64,000 bases of DNA from Actinopolymorpha alba DSM 45243 (GTDB lineage: Bacteria; Actinomycetota; Actinomycetes; Propionibacteriales; Actinopolymorphaceae). The notes beneath the pieces are model-generated. The model worked only from the letters and a program-made list of their open reading frames with translations, ran no database searches and was not told where the DNA came from. Positions 42,776 to 51,515 of the stretch are shown here, in pieces (the stretch's first letter is position 1; every line of letters starts with the position of its first letter). Position numbers and translations under genes: made by a program. Location of the stretch: assembly GCF_000373925.1 (NCBI RefSeq), contig NZ_KB892768.1, positions 1 through 64,000 of the forward strand, in the 5' to 3' direction.

Positions 42776-42896
42776 ACCAAGCCTAGCCACCTCCCGTACG
42801 GGACTGACAGGACACCAGACCCGCCCGCACCAGGAGAGGTCGCACGAAGGAGCCGAGCGAGGGCCAACGCGAACGGCATCGACCAAACGTACGACT

Positions 42897-44339
42897 TCAC
42901 GCGAGCTCGAAATGCACCTTCCGCCGCTGGACGTCAGCCTCGACAAGGCGGAGCTCCACCTGCTGGCCCAGGGGCAGGTCCTGGCCGGCGACGCTCGCCT
43001 CCACCGCCGGATCCCGCAGCTGGACCGTACCCTTCGCGCTGGTCTGATCCACCTCGGTAACCGTCCCCATGAAGATCTCGCCGACATGAGGTCGCAACAG
43101 AGCGGCCTCGACGAGATCGATGATCGCGCGTTCGTACTGATGGGCCCGCCGGTCAGCGTCCGCCATCTCCTTGGGCAGGACGTCCAGCGCCGCCCGCACC
43201 CATTCCGGTACCTCCTGGTCGGAGCACAGTGCGACGCAGATCTCCGCGGCGTACCTGTCGACGAGCCGGCGCAGCGGCGCGGTCACGTGGGCGTACTCCG
43301 ACGCGAGCGCCGCGTGCAGCGGCTGCTCCGGCACGCCACCCTCGAACGACGTGTAGCCCGCACCCCGCAGCAGGACCGTCGAGGAGGCCAGCAGGGCCGC
43401 GTGCGTCGGCTCGGCCGGGTCGAGCGCGCGGATGAACGCGGCGTACGACGTCTCGTCCGACCAGGGAACCCGCAACGCCTGCGCGGACCGCCGCAACCGG
43501 GCCAGGTCCCGCGCGTCCGCCGGCGGCAGGGTGCGAAGGATGCCGATCTCGCCGTACAGCATCAACTGTGCCGCCGCCATGCCGCACATGAGCGACATCT
43601 GCGCGTTCCAGCCCTCCACCCGCAACGGCGCCCGGAACTCCAGCGTCCACCCCGATCCCTGTTGCACCACCACTCGATCGGGGCTCGGGAGGTTGACGCC
43701 CCCGCGCTCGCGCTCGCGTTCCTCCCGCAGCCGCCCGACCTCGCGCAGGAGGGGCAGGACGCCGTCGGCGTTCCCGGAGTCCAGAGAGCGTTGGACGCTC
43801 GGGTAGTCGAGCTTGGCGCGACTGCGGACCACCGCGCGGCTCACCTCTACCGCGGTGCCCTCGCCCGTGGAGTCCAGATCCATCGTCCACAGCAACGCCG
43901 GTCGGTCCACCCCCGGCAGCAGACTGGCGGCGCCCTCACACAGCGTTTCGGGATGCAAGGGGGTACGCCGGTCCGGCGCGTACAACGTGACGCCCCGGCG
44001 GTGGGTCTCCTGGTCGAGGTCACCCAATGGTTCGACGAACGTGGCGGCGTCAGCGATCGCGTAATGCACGCGGTAACCGGAACCGCGGCGTTCGATGTGC
44101 AACGCCTGGTCGAGGTCGAGGGAGTCGGGCGGATCGATCGTCACGAACGGCAGGTCGGTCCGGTCGACGTGCGCATTCCGGACGACGGCGGCAGCGGCAG
44201 CGGCGGCCGCCTGGCGGGCCGACTCCTCCACCGCGCCGGGGAACCCGTCGGGGATGTCGAGCTCGGCACGAATGCGGGCGAAACCGGCGCGAACGTCCTC
44301 GCCATCGGCGGCGGCGAGGCGAATCTGACGTCGGGGCAC
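42897..44339 (-). CDS. RNB-domain exoribonuclease (RNase II/R family)
   Basis: A 480-residue single-strand 3'-5' exoribonuclease-like protein. The RNB core is clear: V-T-I-D-P-P-D-S-L-D-L-D-Q-A-L-H, where the repeated Asp residues hold Mg2+, Y-A-I-A-D-A-A-T-F-V, L-C-E-G-A-A-S-L-L-P-G, and Y-A-H-V-T-A-P-L-R-R-L-V-D-R-Y. It lacks the N-terminal cold-shock domains of Escherichia coli RNase II; a short S1-like tail (G-E-I-F-M-G-T-V-T-E-V) is at the C terminus. This compact form is common in actinobacteria. The GTG at 44339 has a weak ribosome-binding site, so the start is uncertain. Its 3' end is about 120 bases upstream of rnpB. Confidence 0.9.
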   Translation of the reverse strand: MPRRQIRLAAADGEDVRAGFARIRAELDIPDGFPGAVEESARQAAAAAAAAVVRNAHVDRTDLPFVTIDPPDSLDLDQALHIERRGSGYRVHYAIADAATFVEPLGDLDQETHRRGVTLYAPDRRTPLHPETLCEGAASLLPGVDRPALLWTMDLDSTGEGTAVEVSRAVVRSRAKLDYPSVQRSLDSGNADGVLPLLREVGRLREERERERGGVNLPSPDRVVVQQGSGWTLEFRAPLRVEGWNAQMSLMCGMAAAQLMLYGEIGILRTLPPADARDLARLRRSAQALRVPWSDETSYAAFIRALDPAEPTHAALLASSTVLLRGAGYTSFEGGVPEQPLHAALASEYAHVTAPLRRLVDRYAAEICVALCSDQEVPEWVRAALDVLPKEMADADRRAHQYERAIIDLVEAALLRPHVGEIFMGTVTEVDQTSAKGTVQLRDPAVEASVAGQDLPLGQQVELRLVEADVQRRKVHFELA

Positions 44340-44497
44340 GCCGAAAGCCTCGGATATCCAGCGGAGGACCGCAAGGAGGCGTCCGCCGACCGGGGTCTTC
44401 TACGCTCGGACAACGTGGGTATCTCGAGCGCCGGCCGACCTGGTGGCGCCGGTCGATCGGGCGGCGCCGGCCAGCGCTCGGCGCGACGGACGGCACC

Positions 44498-45829
44498 GTG
44501 ACCTGGCACGAACTCGTGGCGGTCGCCGCGCTTGCCGGGGTCCTCGCGTTCGCGATCCGCCGGCCCCGGGACTATCCCGAGGCCGTGGCGGCGGTCCCGG
44601 CCGCGCTCCTCGTCGTCCTCACCGGCGGACTGTCGGCGCAGGAGGCCTGGCACCAACTCACCACCCTGCTCCCGGTGGTGATCTTCCTCATCGCCGTCCT
44701 CGTGATCGCCGACGCCTGTGACGCCGAAGGGCTCTTCGCAGCGCTCGGCGGCGTGCTCGGCCGCGCCTCGCACGGTCGGCCCCAACTCCTACTGACCCAG
44801 GTCTTCGTCGTCGCGGCACTGACCACGGCGGTTCTCAGCCTCGACGCCACGGTCATCCTGCTCACGCCGGTCATCGTGGCGACCGCCCTGCGCGCGCGGG
44901 TTTCCGCCCGACCACACGTGTACGCCTGCACGCACCTGGCCAACAGCGCCTCGCTGCTGCTGCCGGTCTCCAACCTCACGAACCTCCTGGCGCTGTCCGC
45001 GTCGGGCCTGTCGTTCGTCCGTTTCGCCGGGCTCATGCTGTTCCCCTGGCTGGTGGTGATCGCCGGGGAGTACGCGGTGTTCCGCCGCTTCTTCGCCGCC
45101 GACCTCTCTGGGGCCGCGACGGCCACCGGCCCCTCGACCGCGTCGGCCACCGGCGCGACGTCGCCGCCCGACCCACTCCCCCGCGCGCTCCGGTCTGACC
45201 TGGCCGTCCCCATGCCACAAACCGAGCCAATCCCCCGCGGACCGCTGATCGCGGTGGGGCTGGTGTTGCTCGGGTTCGGAATCGCGGCACCGCTGCACCT
45301 GGAGCCGGTCTGGTTCGCGGTCGCGGGCGCGGTGGGACTCGCGGCGTACGGGCTGGTACGCCGGCGGCTCACCGCACGGCGGGTAGCGCGGGCCGCGAGC
45401 CTTGACTTCGGGATCTTCGTTCTCGGCCTTGGTGTGGTCGTCAGCGCCGTCGCTGCCGGCGGTCTCGGGCACGCGGTCGACCGGATCCTGCCCTCTGGAG
45501 CGTCGTTCCTGGCACTGCTGGGGGTCGCGGCCGTGGCCGCTTTCCTCGCCAACCTGCTCAACAACCTCCCGGCACTCCTCCTGCTCCTCCCGTTGCTGGC
45601 CGGTCGCGGCGCCGGGGCCATCCTCGCGGCACTGATCGGCGTGAACGTCGGACCGAACCTGACGTACGTCGGATCCCTGGCGACCCTTCTGTGGCGGCGC
45701 GTCCTGCGGCAGCGCGGCATCGAACCGGCGCTGCGGGAGTTCCTGTACCTGGGCGCGTTGACGGTGCCGCTCACGGTGGTGCTCGGCGTCGTGGCACTCT
45801 GGTGTTCACTCGCCCTGGTTGGGTCGTGA
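44498..45829 (+). CDS. ArsB/NhaD-like (SLC13/IT superfamily) permease
   Basis: A 443-residue membrane protein with about 10-11 hydrophobic segments in two halves. L-S-L-D-A-T-V-I-L-L-T-P-V-I and N-L-L-N-N-L-P-A-L-L-L-L-L-P plus G-V-N-V-G-P-N-L-T-Y-V-G-S-L-A are the paired motifs of the arsenite/anion (ArsB, CitM) superfamily. The ion is not known; neither ArsR nor ArsC is nearby, so arsenite is not supported by context. The loop between the halves (about residues 205-245) is Ala/Thr/Pro-rich. GTG 44498 is chosen; it is divergent from the RNB gene and 19 bases upstream of a Usp gene. Confidence 0.85.
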   Translation: MTWHELVAVAALAGVLAFAIRRPRDYPEAVAAVPAALLVVLTGGLSAQEAWHQLTTLLPVVIFLIAVLVIADACDAEGLFAALGGVLGRASHGRPQLLLTQVFVVAALTTAVLSLDATVILLTPVIVATALRARVSARPHVYACTHLANSASLLLPVSNLTNLLALSASGLSFVRFAGLMLFPWLVVIAGEYAVFRRFFAADLSGAATATGPSTASATGATSPPDPLPRALRSDLAVPMPQTEPIPRGPLIAVGLVLLGFGIAAPLHLEPVWFAVAGAVGLAAYGLVRRRLTARRVARAASLDFGIFVLGLGVVVSAVAAGGLGHAVDRILPSGASFLALLGVAAVAAFLANLLNNLPALLLLLPLLAGRGAGAILAALIGVNVGPNLTYVGSLATLLWRRVLRQRGIEPALREFLYLGALTVPLTVVLGVVALWCSLALVGS

Positions 45830-45848
45830 GCGCCAGGAGGAGGCTGCC

Positions 45849-46352
45849 ATGACCGTCCTCGTCTGGATCACCGAAGGCAGCTGGCAAGCCTGCGTTGACG
45901 CCGCGCTGGCGACCGCCGCATCATCGGAGCCGATTGTGCTCGCGCATGTCACACCCGCTGCGTTGCACGGCGCCGCCGAGGGTGCGTTCGGCGCGTTGCT
46001 CGGCCGGCACCACCGCGACCCGGCGGCCCAGATCGACCACCTCGCGTCCGAAAGTGCCCAGGCCCTGCTTGCCGCCGCGACGGCCCGCGTCGGCACCTGG
46101 CCGGGTGGCATCGAGACCATCGAACGTCGCGGACACGTCGAACGCGAGGTGGTGGCCCTCGCCGCCGGTGTACGCCTCCTGGTGTGCGGCCGGACCGGCG
46201 ACACCGGGCATCTGGGGCCGCGCAGCCTCGGCCATGCGACCCGCTTCGTTGTCGACCACGCGCCGTGCGCCGTTCTGCTGGTGTGGCCGGGGCCCGCTCC
46301 CGACATCGCGACCCTGCCACCTCCCCCGCCGGACCACAGCCCGCCTCGCTGA
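45849..46352 (+). CDS. universal stress protein family
   Basis: A 167-residue UspA-like protein. The nucleotide motif G-R-T-G-D-T-G-H-L-G-P-R-S-L-G-H-A-T matches the G-2x-G-9x-G(S/T) ATP-binding type, and A-P-C-A-V-L-L-V ends the fold. A Pro-rich tail (P-P-P-P-P-D) follows. AGGAGG precedes ATG 45849. The gene is 19 bases after the permease and probably co-translated with it, which suggests a sensor or regulatory role for the transporter. Confidence 0.8.
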   Translation: MTVLVWITEGSWQACVDAALATAASSEPIVLAHVTPAALHGAAEGAFGALLGRHHRDPAAQIDHLASESAQALLAAATARVGTWPGGIETIERRGHVEREVVALAAGVRLLVCGRTGDTGHLGPRSLGHATRFVVDHAPCAVLLVWPGPAPDIATLPPPPPDHSPPR

Positions 46353-46369
46353 ACCTCTGGGCGACGATT

Positions 46370-46409
46370 GTGGAGACTCCGGGGTGCTATAACACCCCGG
46401 AGTCTCCAC
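46370..46409. terminator. strong stem-loop terminator
   Basis: GTGGAGACTCCGGGGTG and CACCCCGGAGTCTCCAC form a perfect 17-bp stem with loop CTATAA, 17 bases after the Usp stop. It isolates the permease-Usp pair from the HNH gene. Confidence 0.9.
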
Positions 46410-46500
46410 GGTCTTACGGGCGTCTTACCTACGCCGTCTGGATTCGGCTCCAGAGATATCGGAACGCCTTGAAAATAAGGAATCTCGTCGTGCTCGTCGG

Positions 46501-46545
46501 TTGCGAGCATGATCGCGATCGACTAAAATCGAACGCATGAGCGAC
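46501..46545 (+). promoter_or_regulatory. leaderless-type promoter with LexA-like box at the HNH gene start
   Basis: TTGCGA at 46501 and TAAAAT at 46524-46529 (17-base spacing) form a credible promoter whose transcript would begin at or next to the ATG at 46537, with no ribosome-binding site. TCGAAC-gcat-GAGCGA (46529-46544) matches 10 of 12 positions of the actinobacterial LexA box TCGAAC-N4-GTTCGA and would cover the start codon. Mycobacterial 13E12 genes are known to be LexA/SOS-linked; here this is a by-eye inference. Confidence 0.5.
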
Positions 46546-48372
46546 GGCGATGGTGTGCGGATCTCTCCGCTCCCGCCCGGGTTTGGCGACATGCTTCCCG
46601 GCCCGGAGTTGGTGGCCGTGCTCGCTGGCGTCGATCGGTCTGCCTGTAACGGGTTTGAGGTGGGGGAGCTGGTCCGCGCGGGCCGCAAGGTTGCCCGTTG
46701 GGCTGAGGCGTTGAGCCTTGGCGACACGCAGGTCTTGGCGCACTGCCCACCGTGCTTCCGTGACGATGAGGCGGAACGCTCGTCTGTGCCGGAGCCGCGG
46801 GCGGCTGAGTTGTTGTCGCCGATGTTGGGGTGGACCAACTACCGCAGTGATCAGTTCATGCTCATCGCGTTGGCGCTTACCGACCTGCCCAATACCCGTG
46901 GCGCGTTGGAACGCGGTGAGTTGGAGTTTTCTGAGGTTCGGACGATCGTCGACCGGCTCACCCTTCTACCCCCAGCTGACCGCACCTTGGTGGATGCGGC
47001 GATCTTCCCCGAGGTGCTGAAACTGCGGGGCGGGCTGCTACGGCTCTATGTTGAAGCCGAAATCATCAAGGTCAACCCCGAAGCATCCAAAGAACGCCAC
47101 AAGAAGGCTCGGGAAGACCGTGGCGTTGCTGTCTACCCCGACGAAGACAACGTCTCCACCCTCCGCCTCCACGGCATTCCCCACGACCAGGCCGCGCAAG
47201 CCTGGGCGTATCTGGATGCGATCGCCCGCACCATGAAAACCGGCGGAGACGAACGCACCCTCCCCCAACTACGTGCCGACATCGCTATCTCCATCCTGTC
47301 CGGCGAGGCCGACGTGATCATCTGCGACAGCGCGCCTGAAGCTGGCGGAGAGTCTGGCCATGGTGATGAGGGCCGTGCCGACGAGGCTGATGGAGAGGAC
47401 TGCACTTGCGAGAAGGACGGGGAGAACAGCGACGACGCCGTCGACGGCGGTGCCAGTGCCGGGGAGAACGGCGACGACGCCGGTCCTTGTCAAGGTTCCT
47501 TTGACGACCTGCTCGACGAGCAGAACAACGCCGACCGCCCCGCCCAAGGCGAAGCTGAGGGTGCGCAGGAGGACTCCGCCACCGAACAGGATGGGTGCCG
47601 GCACACCGGGTGCGACCACGACCACCACCTCCAGGGCTGCCCGTGTGAGGACTGCAAACCCGCCACCTACACCCACCCGTTGGACCAGCCCGCACGTCAG
47701 GCCCGCAATGACGGCGCGACCGGAGAGGGCGACGCGGCCATGGGAGGCCACGAGTTCGGACGCGGTCGGGATAGGGACGCTGATCGGGAACCGATCCCGG
47801 AGCAGGAGATCCCTCTTGCGTTCCGGTCCTGGAGAGCGGCGATCAAGGCGAAACTCCAGCTGAACGTGCCCATTACGACACTGTTCGAGCTGGCGAAACG
47901 GCCAGCGGAGCTTGGCGGGTTCGGACCCATCTTCACCGAAATAGCGAGGCGATTGATCGCGAACCATCTCGATAATCCGGATGCGATGTTCGCCATCGGG
48001 GTCACGCACCCGGTGACGGGGCAGTTGTTGAGCCTGCATCCGCTGTCGAAACGCTTCCTCCGCGGACTCCCGGCGGAGTTTGTGCAGTCACTCAACCAAC
48101 GCTGCACCTGGATGCTCTGTAGACGCCCAGCCATCTCCTGCGACCTCGACCATACAAAGCCCTACTCCGAAGGCGGCGAAACGTCCGTCAACAACGTGGC
48201 ACCACTATGCCGACGCCACCACCGAGTCAAAACTGAAGGCAACTGGAAGGTCGAACAGACCAGCCCAGGTCATCTCCAGTACACCGATCCACACGGACGG
48301 GAGTACCAGGTGACCCCGCCACGCCTCACCGACCCCGTAGAACCCGACGACCCCGATCCGCCACCGTTCTAA
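46537..48372 (+). CDS. DUF222/13E12-family HNH endonuclease
   Basis: A 611-residue protein. The N-terminal ~260 residues are the DUF222 (13E12) domain with D-A-A-I-F-P-E and V-Y-P-D-E-D-N-V-S-T-L-R. Residues ~265-390 form an acidic Gly/Asp/Glu insert ending in a dense Cys/His cluster (C-R-H-T-G-C-D-H-D-H-H, G-C-P-C-E-D-C) that could bind zinc. The C terminus carries the HNH nuclease: C-D-L-D-H-T-K-P-Y, N-N-V-A-P-L-C-R-R-H-H-R-V-K. These genes are repeated in actinobacterial genomes; their cellular role is not established, and mobility or SOS-linked function is debated. It is likely leaderless. A strong hairpin follows the stop. Confidence 0.9.
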   Translation: MSDGDGVRISPLPPGFGDMLPGPELVAVLAGVDRSACNGFEVGELVRAGRKVARWAEALSLGDTQVLAHCPPCFRDDEAERSSVPEPRAAELLSPMLGWTNYRSDQFMLIALALTDLPNTRGALERGELEFSEVRTIVDRLTLLPPADRTLVDAAIFPEVLKLRGGLLRLYVEAEIIKVNPEASKERHKKAREDRGVAVYPDEDNVSTLRLHGIPHDQAAQAWAYLDAIARTMKTGGDERTLPQLRADIAISILSGEADVIICDSAPEAGGESGHGDEGRADEADGEDCTCEKDGENSDDAVDGGASAGENGDDAGPCQGSFDDLLDEQNNADRPAQGEAEGAQEDSATEQDGCRHTGCDHDHHLQGCPCEDCKPATYTHPLDQPARQARNDGATGEGDAAMGGHEFGRGRDRDADREPIPEQEIPLAFRSWRAAIKAKLQLNVPITTLFELAKRPAELGGFGPIFTEIARRLIANHLDNPDAMFAIGVTHPVTGQLLSLHPLSKRFLRGLPAEFVQSLNQRCTWMLCRRPAISCDLDHTKPYSEGGETSVNNVAPLCRRHHRVKTEGNWKVEQTSPGHLQYTDPHGREYQVTPPRLTDPVEPDDPDPPPF

Positions 48373-48410
48373 CCGGCGCACGGAAGATGCGGGACGGGCA
48401 GACATACCGG

Positions 48411-48450
48411 CAGGCTCAAGAACCCTTGGAAACAAGGGGTCTTGAGCCTG
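48411..48450. terminator. bidirectional stem-loop after the HNH gene
   Basis: AGGCTCAAG...ACCCTTG, loop GAAA, CAAGGGGT..CTTGAGCCT: a 17-18 bp stem with one bulge or mismatch. It lies between the convergent HNH and RNase H-phosphatase genes and could serve both. Confidence 0.75.
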
Positions 48451-48559
48451 TCCCCATGCGGACGCTCCGACCAACGGTGACGCCATCGGGCTTGTCCGAG
48501 GGCGATGGATCCCCAGCCAGCCCTACGGAGGACCGATTTCTCAGCCCACGCAGGACCAA

Positions 48560-49699
48560 TCAGTCGAGGTGCGTTGCCAGTCCGAACGACCGTAGCGACG
48601 CCCCGCCGTCGGCGTACCAATGCACTTCACTGATCGAGGCCGGCGAGAGCTCCATACGGAAGATCGCCTGCGGCGGTACGTCGAGGGCGAGACACGTCAG
48701 CAGCTTGATCGGCGTCACATGCGTCACGACGACCACGCTCTGGCCGGCGTACGACCGGATCAGGCGGTCACGTGCGGCGCGTACCCGGACAAACACATCA
48801 TCGAATGACTCGCCACCCGGCGGCGCCACCGAGGTCGACCGGAGCCAGGCGTCGAGGTGGTCTGGCCAGCGTTCACGAACCTCGGCGAAGGTGAGTCCGT
48901 CCCATTCTCCGAACGCTGCCTCGGCGAAGCCGGGTTCGACGGACACCGGAAGGTCAAGCGCCGCCCCCACAAGCTCTGCCGTCTCGCGGGTGCGCCGAAG
49001 CGGGGAGGTGACCACCGCGGCGATCCCCACCCGCCCGGTCAATGCGGTCGCGGCCGCCGCGGCCTGCTCGCGCCCGCGATCGGTCAGCGCGACGTCCTCG
49101 CCACCGGAGCCGCTGAAGCGCTTCGCCAACGAGCGTTGGGTTTCGCCATGGCGCAGCAGGAGGAGGTTCGTCGGGGCCTCGAGCTGCTCGCCCCATCCGA
49201 CGAGGACCTCAGCCGGCGCGTTGGTGGGTTCGGTCAGCGGCGCCTCGGGCAGCGGTGCGGTCGAAACTGACCAGATCGGATCGCCACCGTCGAGGACCTT
49301 GTTGAGCAGCGCGTCGGCCGCCTTGTTGCGCTCTCGCGGAACCCAGGTCCACGCCGTGCCCGCCGGCGCCACCCGACGGGCGTCCAGCGCCAGTTGCTTC
49401 ATGTCGGGATGCTTGATCTTCCACCGGCCGGCCATCTGCTCGATGACGAGCTTGCTGTCCATCCGGACCTCGACGGCGGCCTCGGGGTTGATGTCCCGGG
49501 CGAGCCGCAGCCCGGCGAGAAGCCCGCGATATTCGGCGACGTTGTTGGTTGCCCGGCCGATCGGCTCGGCCGCCTCCGCCAGGATGGCGCCCGTCTCGGC
49601 ATCGCGGACCAGGGCGCCGTAAGCGGCCGGGCCAGGATTGCCACGCGAACCCCCGTCCGCCTCGATGATGAGCCGGCGGTGCTGGTCAGTCCCTGTCAT
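48560..49699 (-). CDS. bifunctional RNase HI / histidine phosphatase (CobC-like)
   Basis: Two-domain protein, 379 residues. The N-terminal ~135 residues are type I RNase H: I-E-A-D-G-G-S-R-G-N-P-G, a conserved Glu in N-V-A-E-Y-R-G-L, and M-D-S-K-L-V. The C-terminal ~200 are a histidine phosphatase: L-L-R-H-G-E-T with the phosphorylated His, S-P-L-R-R-T-R-E-T and V-T-H-V-T-P-I-K. The mycobacterial homologue (Rv2228c type) has RNase H and alpha-ribazole phosphatase activity, so this one probably removes RNA from RNA-DNA hybrids and takes part in B12 synthesis or another dephosphorylation. ATG 49699; the ORF continues upstream to 49744 where it approaches the zinc-ribbon gene. Confidence 0.93.
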   Translation of the reverse strand: MTGTDQHRRLIIEADGGSRGNPGPAAYGALVRDAETGAILAEAAEPIGRATNNVAEYRGLLAGLRLARDINPEAAVEVRMDSKLVIEQMAGRWKIKHPDMKQLALDARRVAPAGTAWTWVPRERNKAADALLNKVLDGGDPIWSVSTAPLPEAPLTEPTNAPAEVLVGWGEQLEAPTNLLLLRHGETQRSLAKRFSGSGGEDVALTDRGREQAAAAATALTGRVGIAAVVTSPLRRTRETAELVGAALDLPVSVEPGFAEAAFGEWDGLTFAEVRERWPDHLDAWLRSTSVAPPGGESFDDVFVRVRAARDRLIRSYAGQSVVVVTHVTPIKLLTCLALDVPPQAIFRMELSPASISEVHWYADGGASLRSFGLATHLD

Positions 49700-49789
49700 C
49701 CAAACCCGACTGTTCTGTTCGTGCCTGATGCTGGCGTCGGCCAACCTGGACCGTGGCGGACCTGCTCCCGCGTCCGGATCGGACCCCGG

Positions 49790-50533
49790 TCACACACCCG
49801 AATTGAGGGAGCGTACGAGGATCCGGCCGCATTCCTCGCACCGCAGGACCTCCTCGGGAGGCGCCTTCGCGATCTTGGCGAGGTAACTCGCGTCCAGCTC
49901 CATCCGGCAACCCTCGCAGCGACGGCTCCGCAGCACGGCCGCCCCGACACCGCCGAACTGCGCGCGCCTCTTCTCATACAGCGCCAGCAGCTCGCTCGAG
50001 ATCCCACCCGCCGTGTCGGCACGCTCTGCCCGCGCGCGTTCGGCTTCCGAGTCGATCTGGGCGTACGCCGCGTCGCGGGCCTGCTCGGCGTCAGCCACCC
50101 GGCTGTCAAGGTCAGCTTGGCGCTGTTGGCGGTCGGAAAGCCGCGCGGTCGCCTCCTCCAGGCGTTCCATGATCTCGAGCTCGACGTCCTCGAGGTCGGA
50201 CTGCCGCTTGGTGAGCGACTCGATCTCGTGCTGGAGGCTCTCGAGTTCCTTGGGCGACGCGACCTGGCCGGCCTGGAGCCGCTGCTCGTCGCGGGCACGG
50301 CGGGTACGGACCTGCTCGACGTCGGCGTCGGCCTTGCGTTGCTCGCGCCCGAGGTCGGCGACCAGCGTGTCGGCGGCGACCACCTCGGACTCGAGTTCCT
50401 TGCGTTCGACCAGGAGTCGCTCCGCCTCGGCGCTCTCGGGCAGGGTGCGCCGGCGGTGGGCCAGCTGGTCCAGCCGGATGTCGAGTGCTTGGACGTCGAG
50501 CAGCCGGAGCTGCATGAACGGGTCGGCGTTCAG
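49790..50533 (-). CDS. zinc-ribbon coiled-coil protein (zf-RING_7; probable CTG start)
   Basis: About 247 residues. Residues ~15-170 are a long helical coiled coil (heptads of Leu/Glu/Arg/Gln). The C terminus is a four-Cys zinc ribbon, C-E-G-C...C-E-E-C. The family is widespread in actinobacteria beside Nif3-like and RNase H genes; its function is unknown, possibly nucleic acid handling. No ATG fits the conserved N terminus; the CTG at 50533 (L-N-A-D-P-F) follows GGGAGGGA at 7 bases and overlaps the Nif3-like stop as CTGA. The next ATG is 50515 and would lose six conserved residues. Confidence 0.88.
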   Translation of the reverse strand: MNADPFMQLRLLDVQALDIRLDQLAHRRRTLPESAEAERLLVERKELESEVVAADTLVADLGREQRKADADVEQVRTRRARDEQRLQAGQVASPKELESLQHEIESLTKRQSDLEDVELEIMERLEEATARLSDRQQRQADLDSRVADAEQARDAAYAQIDSEAERARAERADTAGGISSELLALYEKRRAQFGGVGAAVLRSRRCEGCRMELDASYLAKIAKAPPEEVLRCEECGRILVRSLNSGV

Positions 50534-51384
50534 TGGACGTTCCCTCCCTGGTCGCTGCGGATCTGGCTGGGAAGGTGGCTCGCCCAGGGATCCGTGCATG
50601 TCGTCGAGACGCGGGTCTCCACCGTAGTGCCCTGGTCGGCGAGTGCGTGCGCCAACCGGCTCGCCGCGTGGGCCAGCCATGGCCACTCACTTGCCCAGTG
50701 TGCGACGTCGACGAGTGCCGGCGCATCCGGGTGCTGGCTGGCCTCGGAGGCGGGATGATGGCGCAGGTCTGCGGTGACATAGGCGTCGACGCCGGACTTC
50801 CGCACCGAGTCGAGGTAGGAGTCTCCGGCTCCACCGCACACGGCGACCGTCTGGATGAGGCGTTCCGGATCCCCCGCTACCCGTACGCCGTGCGCGGTCG
50901 CCGGCAGCGCCTCGGCGACCCGCCGCCGAAAGTCCGCCAGGCGTTCGGGCGCGGGAAGGACACCGATCCGGCCGACACCCAGGCGCGGTGCGTCGGGGCG
51001 GGGATCAAGCGGCCGCAGGTCAGTCAGACCGAGTACGCCGGCGAGCGCGTCGGAGACTCCCGGATCGGCGGCGTCGGCGTTCGTGTGGCACACGTGCAGG
51101 GCGATGCCGTTGGTGAGGAGCTCATGGACCACTCGCCCCTTGGGTGTCGTGGCCGCGACGCCGTGAACGCCGCGCAGGAAGAGCGGATGATGAACGACGA
51201 TCAGCTCGGCGGACCATTCGAGCGCCTCGTCCACCACCTCACGGACGGGATCGATCGCGAACAGCACCCGGCGTACGTCCGCCTCGGGCGCACCGGCGAC
51301 GAGCCCCACGGCATCCCAGTCAGCGGCCCAGCGCGGGTCGTAGAGCCGGTCGAGAACCTCGACCACCTGTCCAAGCGTCGGCAC
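50530..51384 (-). CDS. Nif3-like dinuclear metal centre hexameric protein
   Basis: A 284-residue Nif3/YbgI/DUF34 family protein. Metal-binding pattern: W-D-A-V-G-L-V, V-H-H-P-L-F near residue 65, H-T-N-A-D-A-A, and D-V-A-H-W-A-S-E near the C terminus (the H-W-x-S-E motif). The family is linked to GTP cyclohydrolase-like or tRNA-folate/metal chaperone roles, but no exact activity is fixed. The last ~35 residues lie beyond the usual fold. It is translationally coupled with the zinc-ribbon gene through the CTGA overlap. A palindromic repeat doublet lies upstream. Confidence 0.9.
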   Translation of the reverse strand: MPTLGQVVEVLDRLYDPRWAADWDAVGLVAGAPEADVRRVLFAIDPVREVVDEALEWSAELIVVHHPLFLRGVHGVAATTPKGRVVHELLTNGIALHVCHTNADAADPGVSDALAGVLGLTDLRPLDPRPDAPRLGVGRIGVLPAPERLADFRRRVAEALPATAHGVRVAGDPERLIQTVAVCGGAGDSYLDSVRKSGVDAYVTADLRHHPASEASQHPDAPALVDVAHWASEWPWLAHAASRLAHALADQGTTVETRVSTTCTDPWASHLPSQIRSDQGGNVH

Positions 51385-51407
51385 GCCGCCAGGCTAGCGT
51401 GCGGCTC

Positions 51408-51498
51408 GGAATGATCACGTTTGCGTGGTCATTCACCACGGCACTAGGCAAATTGGCCGTGCGTCGTGGGGAATGACCACGCAAACGTGATCATTCCC
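51408..51498. repeat. inverted doublet of the AATGATCACG palindrome with shared inner module
   Basis: Copies at 51408-51434 and 51469-51498 face each other; their central loop is TTTG in one and CAAA in the other. The 34-base spacer contains CACTAGGCAAATTGGCC (51442-51458), which matches CACTAGGCAAATTTGCC at 59096-59112 inside the second repeat family. The doublet lies between the Nif3-like start and the end of the GT39 gene. Confidence 0.85.
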
Positions 51499-51515
51499 CA
51501 CGACGCGGGGGTGGG

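Noticed and set aside
44498-45829. Naming the ArsB-like permease as an arsenite pump
   Set aside because: The superfamily also holds citrate, sulfate and sodium carriers, and neither ArsR nor ArsC is nearby.
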